64,000 nt of DNA from Micromonospora echinofusca (GTDB lineage Bacteria > Actinomycetota > Actinomycetes > Mycobacteriales > Micromonosporaceae), in assembly GCF_900091445.1 (NCBI RefSeq), contig NZ_LT607733.1:2125501-2189500 (forward strand), written 5' to 3'. A program made the translations under genes and the position numbers. The notes beneath the pieces are model-generated. The model was not told the origin of the DNA and did not search any database. It saw nothing but the letters and a program-made list of their open reading frames with translations. How positions within the stretch are numbered: the first letter of the stretch is position 1; the number at the start of each line of letters is the position of its first letter. This document shows positions 41,934 through 51,600 of the stretch, piece after piece.

Positions 41934-42989
41934 GTGATCGCCGGCCACTGGGAGGTCGTCGTGGTCGGCGGCCGGATCGCCGGGGCGTCCACCGCCTGGG
42001 CCCTCGCGCCGTACGCCGGGCGTGTCCTCGTCGTCGACGCCTCGCGGCCCACCGCGTTCTGGCCGCAACAGTCCACCTGGGACCGCTCCGGCAACCTCGC
42101 GTGGGCCGAGCTGGGCCTGCTGGAGACGGTCCTGGCCTGCGGGGCCCCGCCCACCTACGGCGACACCCAGCGCATCGGCGAGGACGTCATCGAGCGGGTC
42201 TACCCGCGCGAGGACGCCCACTCGTTCCGGATGAGCGTGCCCCGCGAGGTGCTGGACCCGGCGCTGCTGGCCGCGGCGCAGAGCCGGGGCAACGTCACCG
42301 TGCTGCGCCCGGCCCGGGTGCGGGACCTCACGATCGAGGCGGGCCGGGTGCGCGGGGCGACCGTGCGGCACGGCGCCGTCGACAGCGAGGTCACCTGCGA
42401 CCTGCTGGTGCTGGCCGACGGGCGGCTGTCGCGCAACGCCGAGCGCGTGGGCGCGGGGGCCTACCGGGTCGTCGAGTCACCATGGTTCGCGCTGCTGGCC
42501 TACTACGAGAACCTGCCGCTGCCCACCGACCGCTCGTACTTCTCGTTGCAGGACCGCAGCGTCCTCATCTCGACGCCCTGCGGCGACAAGCAGTGGTGCG
42601 TCGCGGTGGACCTGCACCAGAGCCTGATCGACGAGACCGGCCGGCACCCGGCCCACTCGTACGAGCGGATGGTGCGCGACGACCCGTACCTCGGCCCGGC
42701 CGTCGCCGCCGGGCGCCGCGCCACCTCGATCGGCGGCGCCGGGCGGATGCGCATGCTGCGGCGGCCGATGAGCGGGCCGGGCTGGTGCCTGGTCGGCGAC
42801 GCCGGCTACCACCTGGACCCGGTCACGGCCCAGGGCACCCGGGCCGCCGTGGTCACCGCCCGGATCCTGCGGGACCGGATCGCGGGCGTCGGCCGCGTCG
42901 CGGGCACGGACCTGACGGGCCTGACCGACGAGCGCGACGCCGCCCTGGACGCCGACTGGGCCTACACGGAGCAGATCGTGCGCGGCTGA
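41934..42989 (+). CDS. FAD-dependent oxidoreductase (PHBH/geranylgeranyl-reductase-like)
   Basis: 351 residues from a GTG with no obvious ribosome site. The FAD-binding beta-alpha-beta fingerprint is slightly altered (VVVVGGRIAGASTAWAL). The second FAD motif GWCLVGDAGYHLDPVTAQGTRAA is classical for group A flavoprotein monooxygenases and geranylgeranyl reductases. The tryptophan-halogenase motif WxWxIP is absent. It is the only plus-strand gene inside the NRPS/PKS region and converges with the dioxygenase gene. It probably tailors the product by hydroxylation or reduction. Confidence 0.82.
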   Translation: MIAGHWEVVVVGGRIAGASTAWALAPYAGRVLVVDASRPTAFWPQQSTWDRSGNLAWAELGLLETVLACGAPPTYGDTQRIGEDVIERVYPREDAHSFRMSVPREVLDPALLAAAQSRGNVTVLRPARVRDLTIEAGRVRGATVRHGAVDSEVTCDLLVLADGRLSRNAERVGAGAYRVVESPWFALLAYYENLPLPTDRSYFSLQDRSVLISTPCGDKQWCVAVDLHQSLIDETGRHPAHSYERMVRDDPYLGPAVAAGRRATSIGGAGRMRMLRRPMSGPGWCLVGDAGYHLDPVTAQGTRAAVVTARILRDRIAGVGRVAGTDLTGLTDERDAALDADWAYTEQIVRG

Positions 42990-43019
42990 CCCCACCGCCC
43001 TGACCACCCCACGCCGGCG

Positions 43020-43895
43020 CTACCCGGTCGGCCGGCCGCCGTTGATGGTCACCCGCTGGCCGTAGCGGGAGTGCGGGTAGTAGTCCCACACGGCATGGTG
43101 CTGGGTGCAGCGGTTGTCCCAGAACACCAGCGTGTTCGGCGTCCAGCGCACCCGGCAGCTCAGGATCGGCTGCTGGGCGACCCAGTCGAAGAGCATGTCC
43201 AGCAGGGCCCGGCTCTCCACCCGGGACAGCTGCACGATGTGCGAGGTGAAGCCGGCGTTGACGAAGAGCAGCCGGCGGCCGGTCTCCGGATGGCGTACGA
43301 CGACCGGATGCTCGCTCTTCGGCACCACGTACTCCGGCGGCGGGGTGTGACCCTGCCAGGGGATGAGGCCGTCGTGGATCGCGGTCAGGCCGTCGAGGAA
43401 GGCCCGCATCGGCGGGGAGAGCATCTCGTACGCCAGGTGCATGTTCGCCCAGAGGGTGTCGCCACCGACGCCGATCTCCGGTGTCCTGGTGACGTAGAGC
43501 ATCGAGCCCAGCGACGGCTCGGCCTCGGCGGTGCCGTCGGTGTGCCAGTCCTCGCCAGCCACGAACCGCGAGTCCCGGCCGGCGCTGATCTCGAGGATGG
43601 CGGGGTCGCCGCCGTCGAGGTCGGCGAGGGGCTGGCGGCGCAGCTCGCCGAAGTGCCCGGCGAAGCGCTTGTGGTCCTCGGCGGAGAGCACCTGGTCGCG
43701 GAAGACCAGCACGTGGTGGGCGAGGAAGGCGCGCCGGACCTCGGCCAACTGCGCGTCCGACAGTTCGGTGGCGAGGTCGAGGCCGGAGACCTCCGCGCCG
43801 ATGACCGGCGAGATCGGCCGGACGGTGATGGTGTCGTAGCGCTCCGGCGGGCGGGTCGTCGCCCGCTCGACGGCGGCAAGGACGTGCTCTTCCAC
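43020..43895 (-). CDS. TauD/TfdA-family Fe(II)/2-oxoglutarate dioxygenase
   Basis: 291 residues from a GTG with AGGAGGGAA upstream. Iron ligands are in EDWHTDGTAEAEP (His, Asp) and the distal His in RCTQHHAVWDYY; the 2-oxoglutarate-binding arginine follows in SRYGQRVTINGG. The overall length and N-terminal ISPVIGAEVSGLDL match taurine dioxygenase-type enzymes. In NRPS clusters such enzymes hydroxylate free or carrier-bound amino acids, for example at the beta carbon. It lies 22 bp after the SGNH gene on the same strand. Confidence 0.92.
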   Translation of the reverse strand: MEEHVLAAVERATTRPPERYDTITVRPISPVIGAEVSGLDLATELSDAQLAEVRRAFLAHHVLVFRDQVLSAEDHKRFAGHFGELRRQPLADLDGGDPAILEISAGRDSRFVAGEDWHTDGTAEAEPSLGSMLYVTRTPEIGVGGDTLWANMHLAYEMLSPPMRAFLDGLTAIHDGLIPWQGHTPPPEYVVPKSEHPVVVRHPETGRRLLFVNAGFTSHIVQLSRVESRALLDMLFDWVAQQPILSCRVRWTPNTLVFWDNRCTQHHAVWDYYPHSRYGQRVTINGGRPTG

Positions 43896-43917
43896 TCGTT
43901 CCCTCCTGGATTCGGTG

Positions 43918-44613
43918 TCACAGTCCCCGCGCCAGCAGGTCGGCCACGATCAGCCGGCCGAAGGCGAGGTTGCCGTGGATCGGGTCGTCCGGCTCGCAGA
44001 ACGCGGCCCGCTGCCGGCCCGTGCCGTCGGTCACCCGGACCCGCAGATCCACGATCTCCACGCCGAGCGCGACGAGCGCGCGGCGGATCGTCTCCTGGGC
44101 CGCCATGAAGACCTGCGGGTCGGACATCCCCGGCACCCGCTGCGGCGGCAGCACCGCGAGCACGCGCAGCCCGAGGTCGAGGGCGTGACGGTAGAAGGCC
44201 AGCGCGTCGCGGGCCATGGCCCGCACGATGCCGTCGAAGAGGCCCCCGGCGAGGAAACCCGCCGGGAAGGCGCCGTCGCCCGCCCGGTAGATGGCCCAGT
44301 TCTGCGTGGTGGCGAAGAAGTGGGCGCTGAGACCGAACGTCGAGACCAACGGAACGGTGAGCTGGCCGAGGTCGGCCACGCCCAGCTCGCCCAGGAAACC
44401 CCGGTGGCGTTCCTGCGCGGCGGCGTCGCGGAACACCAGGCCCTCGTCGCGTACGTCGAAGAAGCCGACGTTGAAGTCGCGCCCGGAGCCGATCGGGCCG
44501 CCGACGAAGGGCACCCCGGCGGCGGTCGCCGCGCGGGCGACGGGCCCGGCGTGCGAGTCGCCCAGCAGCAGGAACCTAGCCGGCGCGGTAGCGGTCGAGG
44601 ACGGCGTCGTCAC
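43918..44613 (-). CDS. SGNH-hydrolase-like protein
   Basis: 231 residues. The GTG at 44613 is preferred because GGAGGTGA is 8 bp upstream; an earlier GTG (44625) lies inside that ribosome site. Block I is FLLLGDSHAGP, and the final block has DDPIHGN with the catalytic-type histidine. The Asp usually two residues before that His is present. The middle is less clear (FATTQNWAIYRAG). The gene begins inside the 3-prime end of the GSCFA gene (38-bp overlap). SGNH proteins are esterases or O-acyltransferase partners. This pair may handle an O-acyl or polymer-linked group; the role is inferred. Confidence 0.7.
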   Translation of the reverse strand: MTTPSSTATAPARFLLLGDSHAGPVARAATAAGVPFVGGPIGSGRDFNVGFFDVRDEGLVFRDAAAQERHRGFLGELGVADLGQLTVPLVSTFGLSAHFFATTQNWAIYRAGDGAFPAGFLAGGLFDGIVRAMARDALAFYRHALDLGLRVLAVLPPQRVPGMSDPQVFMAAQETIRRALVALGVEIVDLRVRVTDGTGRQRAAFCEPDDPIHGNLAFGRLIVADLLARGL

Positions 44614-45631
44614 AGTAGAGGTCACCTCCGTCGGCGGCGTCGGCGCGCGCGTCGGACGCCGTGGCGGTCGGACCCGCCGACCGGTCGGGGTCGAGGGCGT
44701 CGAAGAAGTGGCGCATGACGAAGGCGACCCCGGCCGGCGTCACGTCGCGCAGGTTCGGCGCGAAGAAGGCCCCCCGGAACGGGAAGCCGGTGATCAGCTC
44801 GTACGAGGGGAAGTAGTCGACGTGGTCGTGTTCCTGGGCGAGCTGGCCCGCCGCCGCGCGCAGCACGGACTTGGAGTAGGTCGTGGCGGTCAGCGCGTGC
44901 GCCCCGGTCGCCGTCGCGGTGAGCGGCACCGGCGACACCGTCAGCAGGACGTGCAGCCGGGGGTTGGCGGCGCGCAGCAGCGCGACGGCCGCGTCGAGGT
45001 CCCGGTGCACCTCGGCCACGGTGAAGTTGTGGAAGGCGTGCCGCCCGGCGTCGAAGGTGCCCCGCACGGTGCCCGGGCAGACCGGGTAGACGGTGCCGGT
45101 GACCGCGTCGTGCCAGGCCTCGGTCAGGCCGAGGGTGAAGATGAGACAGCCCGCCCCGGCGACCGCCCCGCGGATCGCGGCCAGGGTGGACCGGCGGGCG
45201 GCCAGGACCGCCTCCGTCGAGTCGTAGCCGTCGGGTTCGACCGACGGGCGGTACGGGTCGAAGAACCGCCCGCCGTCGCGCCACACCTCGTCGGGCCCGG
45301 TGTCGTCCGTCAGCGCCCAGCTCAGCCACTGCCGCAGCGTGGCGGCGGTGTAGATGGTGCCGGTACGGAAGGAGAAGGCGCCGTAGTGGCGGGCGCGGCG
45401 CTCCGCCTCGGTCAGCCCCGGCGGGGGCAGTTCGGCCTCACGCCAGTTCATTCCCTCGTCGAGCAGGGCGGGGCCCAGGTGGCGGGCGAAGCAGGAACCG
45501 GCGGTGAGGATCGGTTCGTCGGGGTCGATGCCGAACTTCGGCGTCCACACCTGCCCGATGGCCAGCATCTCCGGCTCGGCGACCGCCGTGCGCCAGAACG
45601 ACCGCGGCGGCAGCGACCGGTACGGGTTCAT
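44576..45631 (-). CDS. GSCFA-domain protein
   Basis: 351 residues from the ATG overlapping the megasynthase stop (ATGA). The name-giving motif is present in ILTAGSCFARHLGPALL. It is followed by GAFSFRTGTIYTAATLRQWL, IFTLGLTEAWHD and VLLTVSPVPLTAT, all typical of the family, which is related to SGNH hydrolases. GSCFA proteins occur in capsule, polysaccharide and some NRPS clusters, and their reaction is not established. The tail is Ala/Asp-rich. Tight overlap with both neighbours shows that it is part of the NRPS/PKS operon. Confidence 0.88.
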   Translation of the reverse strand: MNPYRSLPPRSFWRTAVAEPEMLAIGQVWTPKFGIDPDEPILTAGSCFARHLGPALLDEGMNWREAELPPPGLTEAERRARHYGAFSFRTGTIYTAATLRQWLSWALTDDTGPDEVWRDGGRFFDPYRPSVEPDGYDSTEAVLAARRSTLAAIRGAVAGAGCLIFTLGLTEAWHDAVTGTVYPVCPGTVRGTFDAGRHAFHNFTVAEVHRDLDAAVALLRAANPRLHVLLTVSPVPLTATATGAHALTATTYSKSVLRAAAGQLAQEHDHVDYFPSYELITGFPFRGAFFAPNLRDVTPAGVAFVMRHFFDALDPDRSAGPTATASDARADAADGGDLYCDDAVLDRYRAG

Positions 45632-48600
45632 GGCGTCACCGTCCGGCCGGTGGTCGGCTCCGCCGCGTTGATCGCCTCGGCCACCGCTTGGACGTGCGGC
45701 ACCCCGACGATGCCGTAGTGGGTGGTGTCCACCAGGTGCCAGGCGAGCCCGGCGAGGTGGGCCCGCCACTGTCGGGCCTGCTCCTGCGGGTCGGCGAGCG
45801 CGGGCAGGCCGGCCGTCGGGCGCCCGGCGAGCCAGAGCCGGCCGGGGGTCGCGGCCAGCCGGGGCAGGGTGTGCTGCGCCATGCTCGCCAGGTTGGCCCG
45901 GCAGCAGCGGGCCAACGCGTCCGCGTACGCCGTCGCCGGGGTCCGCGTGCCGGCGGCCGCCCCCAGCTCGTGGGCGAAGAGCGCCGCGAGCCGCTGCTCG
46001 TCGTACGCCCGGAAGGTCGGCGCGGCGTCCGGCGGCGGCGGGTCGAGCAGGTAGAGCGCCTCCGCCGGCTGGCCCGCCGCCTCGGCCTGCGCCGCCATCC
46101 CGAGCGCCACCCAGGCGCCGAACGACCACCCGCCGAGCCGCCAGCGCCACTCGTCGCGGGGGAAGCGCTCCCGCAGGGCGGCGTGGTAGCGCGCGGCCCG
46201 CTCCGCGACCGACCAGGCCGGCTCGCCGGGCCGGGCCAGCGCGGGGTCGGCGATGACGCAGACCGTCAGCTCCGGGTCGAGCGCCGACACCAGCGACCGG
46301 TACGCCTGCACGTCGCCGCCGACGGGATGGACCAGGCAGAGCACCGTACGCCCCCGGCCCGCCTGCCACACCTGCACCGCCACGGTGGGCCCGGCGGGGT
46401 GGGGCGTCTCGCCGAGGAGCCCCAGCACCTCGGTCAGGCTCACCCGGTGGCTGAGCTGGGACAGGCTGATGCCGACGCCGAAGTGCTCCTTGACGTGGTC
46501 GATCAGGTCCAGCAGCAGCAGCGAGTCGGCTCCCTGCTCGTAGAGGGAGGCGGCCGGGTCGAGCCGGTCGGTGCCCAGCCAGTCGCGCAGCCATCCGCCG
46601 ATCTCCTCGGCGGCCGAGCGGGGCGGCGCGGCGGGTGGCGGGGCCGGCGGGCCTGCCGGGGGCGCGTAGAACTCCGGCGCCCGCTCGAGCGCGGTGGTGC
46701 AGACGAGCAGCTGCGGCAGTCGCAGCCGCAGGGCCTGCGCGAAGATCCGGCGTCCCTCGTCGACGGAGAGGCCGACCGCCAGGTGTGCGCGGTGCCGGGC
46801 GTCGGTGGGCAGGGCGTCGCGGGCCAGGCCCACCTCGCTCCAGACGTCCCAGTCGATACAGACGCGCGGCGTGGTGTCGGCGGCGTCCGCCCGGTGCCGG
46901 GCGAAGCCGTCCAGCATTCCGTTGGTGGCGGCGTAGTCGAGCTGGCCGACGCCGCCGAACTGCGCCGACATCGACGAGCAGTAGACGACGAACGCCGGCC
47001 GGTGGTGCGCCACCAGCCGCTCCACGAGCAGCGCCCCGTGGGCCCTGGCGGCCGTGGCGCGTCGCATCGCGGCCGCGTCCCGCCGGCCGATCAGCCCGCC
47101 GGCCGCGATCCCCGCCGCGTGGACCACCCCGTCGACCCGTCGGGCGCCGAGCCGCGCCACCAGCTCGTCGGGGTCGGCCTCGGCCAGGTCCACCTCGACG
47201 AGGTCGACGCGGTCGGCCCAGGGCACCAGTTGGGCCGGCGACGGCCCGCGCCGGGCCAGCAGGACCACCCGGCAGTCGTCGTCCTGCTCCAGCAGCCAGC
47301 CGGCGATGCTCCGCCCGATGCCGCCGGTGCCGCCGAGGACCACGTACCGGGCCGGCCCGGCCGGCAGCGGACGCGCTGCCGGCCCGGCCGGTTGACGCAC
47401 CGGCAGCAGCGCCTGCTCCCACCAGTAGCCCCCGCGCAGCGCGAGGCGTCGGGGTGGTGGCGTCCGCTGCGCCAGCAGCGCCGCGAGCGCCGGCGCCCAG
47501 TCGGCGGCGTCGGGGCCCGGCAGGTCCAGCCAGTGGCTGTCGACGTCGCCCTCCTGGGGCACGACCTCGCACGCCCCCGCCAGCAGGCCCAGCTCCGGCC
47601 GGCGGACGTCGCCGTCGACCGGTTGCGCCTGCTGCGACAGCCACCAGGCGCGCAGGCGGGGCCGGCGCGGCAGCCCGGCGACGGCCGCGAGCAGCGCCGC
47701 CGGGGCGTCGACGCAGGCCCGGTACGACTGGGCGAGCGTGTCCGCGCCGACCGCCCCGTCGACGGCCAGCGGCAGCGCGTGCAACCACTCGATGCCGCCC
47801 AGCGCGTGGTCGTTCTGCGCGTTGCCGTGCTGCCCGGCGGCGTCCGGCGGTGTCCCGGCCGGCGCGTCGGTGCCGGTCAGCGCGGCGAGCAGCCGGCCCA
47901 GCGAGTCGGGGTCGGCCGGGTCCACGCGGTAGCTGTCGGGCCCGAGCCGGGCGAAGCCGTCGGCGGCGGTGACGACCACCACCCGGGCGTGGGATGCCGC
48001 GAAGGCGTGCAGCGCGCCCGGCGACGGTGGCTCCGCGGCCATGATCACGAGCATCCCCGGCCGGCGGGCGGCGGGGTCGGCGCCCGCGTGCCGCCAGCGC
48101 ACCCAGTGCGGCTGGTGCAACCACTCGGCCTCGGGCAGCCGCGCCGGCCACCCCTGGTCGACCGTCTCCGCCCCGCTCGGCAGTGGGGTCCCGACCGGTG
48201 ACGTCGCCCCGGCTGGCAGCGGCTCCCCGCCAGGTGATGTCGTCCCGGCCGGCGGGGCGGCGCGGGCGAACTCGTGGTCCTCGAGCGCGAACGCCGGCGG
48301 GGGGAAGTCCCAGGGCGGCTGCGCCGGCCCGGCCGGCCACCGGATCGGCCGGCCGGCCAGCCAGGCGGCGACGAGGTCGGCCGCCGGTGGCGTACCGCCC
48401 GGGCCGGTGGCCTCGACGGGTGCCGCCTCGACGGGGGCGACCTCGACGGCGGTCGCGGTGCGCAGCCAGGCCACGGCGGCGGTCGCGTCGGCGCAGACGG
48501 CCGCCGCCCGCCAGCGGCCCGGCGTGCGGCCGGCCTGGAGGTGGCGCAGCACCCGGCCGTACGTCCCGGGCCGGGCCGTCAGGTAGTCGGCGACGCGGTC

Positions 48601-51600
48601 GGCGTCGGCGCGCAGGGCGGCGGCACTGCCGCTGGCGAGCACCACCACCGGTACGCCGGGGTCCGGCGGCGGGTCGGCGCCGGCCGGCTCGGCCGCCTCG
48701 CAGACCAGGTGGGCGTTGGTGCCGCCGATGCCGAAGCTGCTCACCGCCGCCACGCGTGGCCGGTCGACCGGCCAGGGCCCGGCCTTCGTGGGGATGTGGA
48801 ACGGGGTCGGATCGGGGCCAAGCCGGGGGTTGAGGCGCCGGAAGTCGACGTTCGGCGGGATTCGCCCGTGGTGCACGGCCAGCACGGCGCGCACCAGGCC
48901 GACCACCCCCGCCGCCGCGCCGAGGTGACCGATCTGGCTCTTCACCGACGCCAGCGCGGTACGGCCGGACTCGGCCAGGTCGAACGCCTGGCGTAGCGCC
49001 GCCACCTCCACCGGGTCGCCCAGCTCCGTGCCGGTGCCGTGCGCCTCCACGTAGCCCAGGTCGCCGCCGACGCGCCCGCTGCGGCGCAGCGCGGCCCGGA
49101 TCACCTCGCGCTGACCGGCCACCGAGGGGGCGGCGAAGCCGAGCTTCTCCGCGCCGTCGTTGTTGACGGCCGACCCGGTGATCGTCGCGTAGACGGTGTC
49201 GCCGTCGCGCCGGGCCAGCCGCAGGGGCTTGAGCACCACGACGCCCACCCCGCTGGCGCCGACGGTGCCAGCGGCGTCGTCGCTGAACGGCCGGCAGTGC
49301 CCGTCGGGGGAGAAGATGTGCTGCGGCTGGTAGCGGTAGCCGGCGGTGAGCAGCGGGTCCACCAGCACGCCGCCGACCAGCATCACGTCGCTGTCGCCCT
49401 GACGCAGCAGCCCGGCCGCGACGTGGACCGCCACCAGCGAGCTGGCGCAGGCCGCCTGCACGGTGAACGCCGGCCCCGTCAGGCGCAGGTGGTAGGCGAC
49501 CTTCGTGGCGAGGAAGTCCTTCTCGTGGTGCAGCGCCAGCTGGAAGGAGTCCGGCAGCCGCGCCGGGTCGGCCTCGCGCAGCATCGCCTGGAAGTAGGTG
49601 TTCTCGCCGCAGCTGGCGAGCAGACCGACGCGCCGTCCGGCGGGATCGGCGATGCCGGCGTGCGCCAGCGCCTGGACGCAGCTCATCAGCAGGTGCCGCT
49701 GCTGCGGATCCATCAGCCGCGCCTCCTGCCGGCTGATGCCGAAGTGCCCCGGGTCGAAGCCGAGCGGCCCGGCGAGTTGGCTGCGTGCGCCGACCAGGCC
49801 GTCGGCGGCGGCGAAGTGCTCGATGCCCCGGTCGCCGGCCTCCACCATGGCCCAGAAGGCGGCCAGGTCGTCGGCGCCGGGCAGCCGGACGGCCATCCCC
49901 ACCACGGCCACCGGCTCGTCCGCCGGGCCCGCGGCGGTCTCGTCCCGCCCGGTCGCCACCACGCCGACCGTACGGCGGGCCGGCTCGTCCGCCGCCGGGT
50001 GACACGACTCCGGCACGCCGGGGACGGCCCGCTCGTCGCCGAGGAACCGGGCGAGGCGGCGGATGGTGACGTGCTCGAACAGGTCGGGGATGCCCAGCGG
50101 CAGCCCCTCGGCGACGCAGCGTAGGTGGAAGCGCATCAGGTCGAGGCTGCCCGCGCCCTGGTCGAAGAAGCGTCGATCGGGATCGGCCGGTGCCCCGACG
50201 ACCTCCGCGAAGAGCGCGGCCAGTCGCGCCTCCAGGGCCGACATCACCGGTGCGGGCGCGGCGCCTGCCGGTTGCAGGTCCTCGCCCGGGGCGCTCGCGG
50301 CGCGGCGGCGGTCCAGCTTCCCGCTGGCCGTACGCGGCAGCTGCGCCAGCCGCCGGAACCGGTCCACCCGCACGTACGCGGGCAGGAGCTCCGCGAGGTG
50401 GGCGTGCAGCTCCTGCGGGGTCGGCGCCTCGGCCCGGAATTCCAGGCAGGCGACCAGGTGCGGGTCGTCACGGACCACCACGGCGTTGACGACCGCCGGG
50501 TGGGTCAGCAGCGCCGCCTCGACCTGCCCCAGCTCCAGCCGGTGCCCGCTCACCTTCACCTGCTGGTCGTCGCGGCCCAGGTAGTGCAGCAGACCGTCGC
50601 GGTCGAAGCGGGCCTGGTCGCCGCTGCGGAAGAACCAGCCGAGACCGGGCACCTCGACGAAGCGGGCCCGGTCGAGCGCCGGATCGTCCAGGTAGCAGGG
50701 CGACACCAGCTCCCCGCCGATCAGCAGCTGCCCGGGGCAGTCCGGCGGTACCACCTCGTCGGCCGAGTCCACCACCCGCAGCCAGGTGTTCGCCACGGGC
50801 CGGCCGATGGCGGGCCGGGTCGGCCAGGTGGCCGGGTCGCCGTCGAGGCAGAGGCTGCTGACCACGTGCGTCTCGGTCGGGCCGTAGTGGTTGAACAGGC
50901 GCGCGCCGGGCAGCCCGGCGAACCAGCGGCGGATGCTGTCGGTGCAGACGAGCTGTTCGCCGGCGGTGACGACCTCCCGCAGCCGCGACGGGTACCGGCC
51001 GAGGCGTACCCCGTGCTCGGCCAGCAGTTGCAGGGCGACGTACGGCAGGAAGATCCGTTCGACGCCGGCGGCGTCGAGGTGCTCCAGCAGGGCCGGCATG
51101 TCCTGCCTGAGCCCGGGGCGGGGAAGGTGCAGGGTGCCGCCGCCGCAGAGCGTGCCGAAGATCTCCTGGAAGGAGACGTCGAAGGAGAGCATGGAGAACT
51201 GCAGGGTCGCCGCCCCGCCCGCCAGGCCGCCGGCCTCGCCCTGCCAGCGCAGGAGGTTGACCAGCAGGGCGTCGCCGACCTGGACGCCCTTGGGCGTGCC
51301 GGTCGAGCCCGAGGTGAACAGCGTGTAGAGCGGACGGCCGGCGTACGTCGGCGCGACGGGCGCGGCCGAGCGGGACAGGACCACCGGCAGGCGGGGGTGG
51401 CCGCCCTCGTCGATGGCGTCGAGGGCGGGCTCGTCGCCGGGCGCCAGCAGCACGCAGAGCGGATCGACCTGGCCCAGGACCTGGCGCAGCAGCGCCGGCG
51501 GGTAGGCCCGGTCGAGCGGCACGACGGTGAGGTTGAGCCGGGCCGCCGCCAGCAGCGCCACCACGTGCTCCACCGACGGCTCGAAGAACAGGGCGACGCG

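Noticed and set aside
41934..42989. Flavin-dependent halogenase
   Set aside because: The WxWxIP motif is missing, and the GD motif with the general fold fits a group A monooxygenase or reductase instead.
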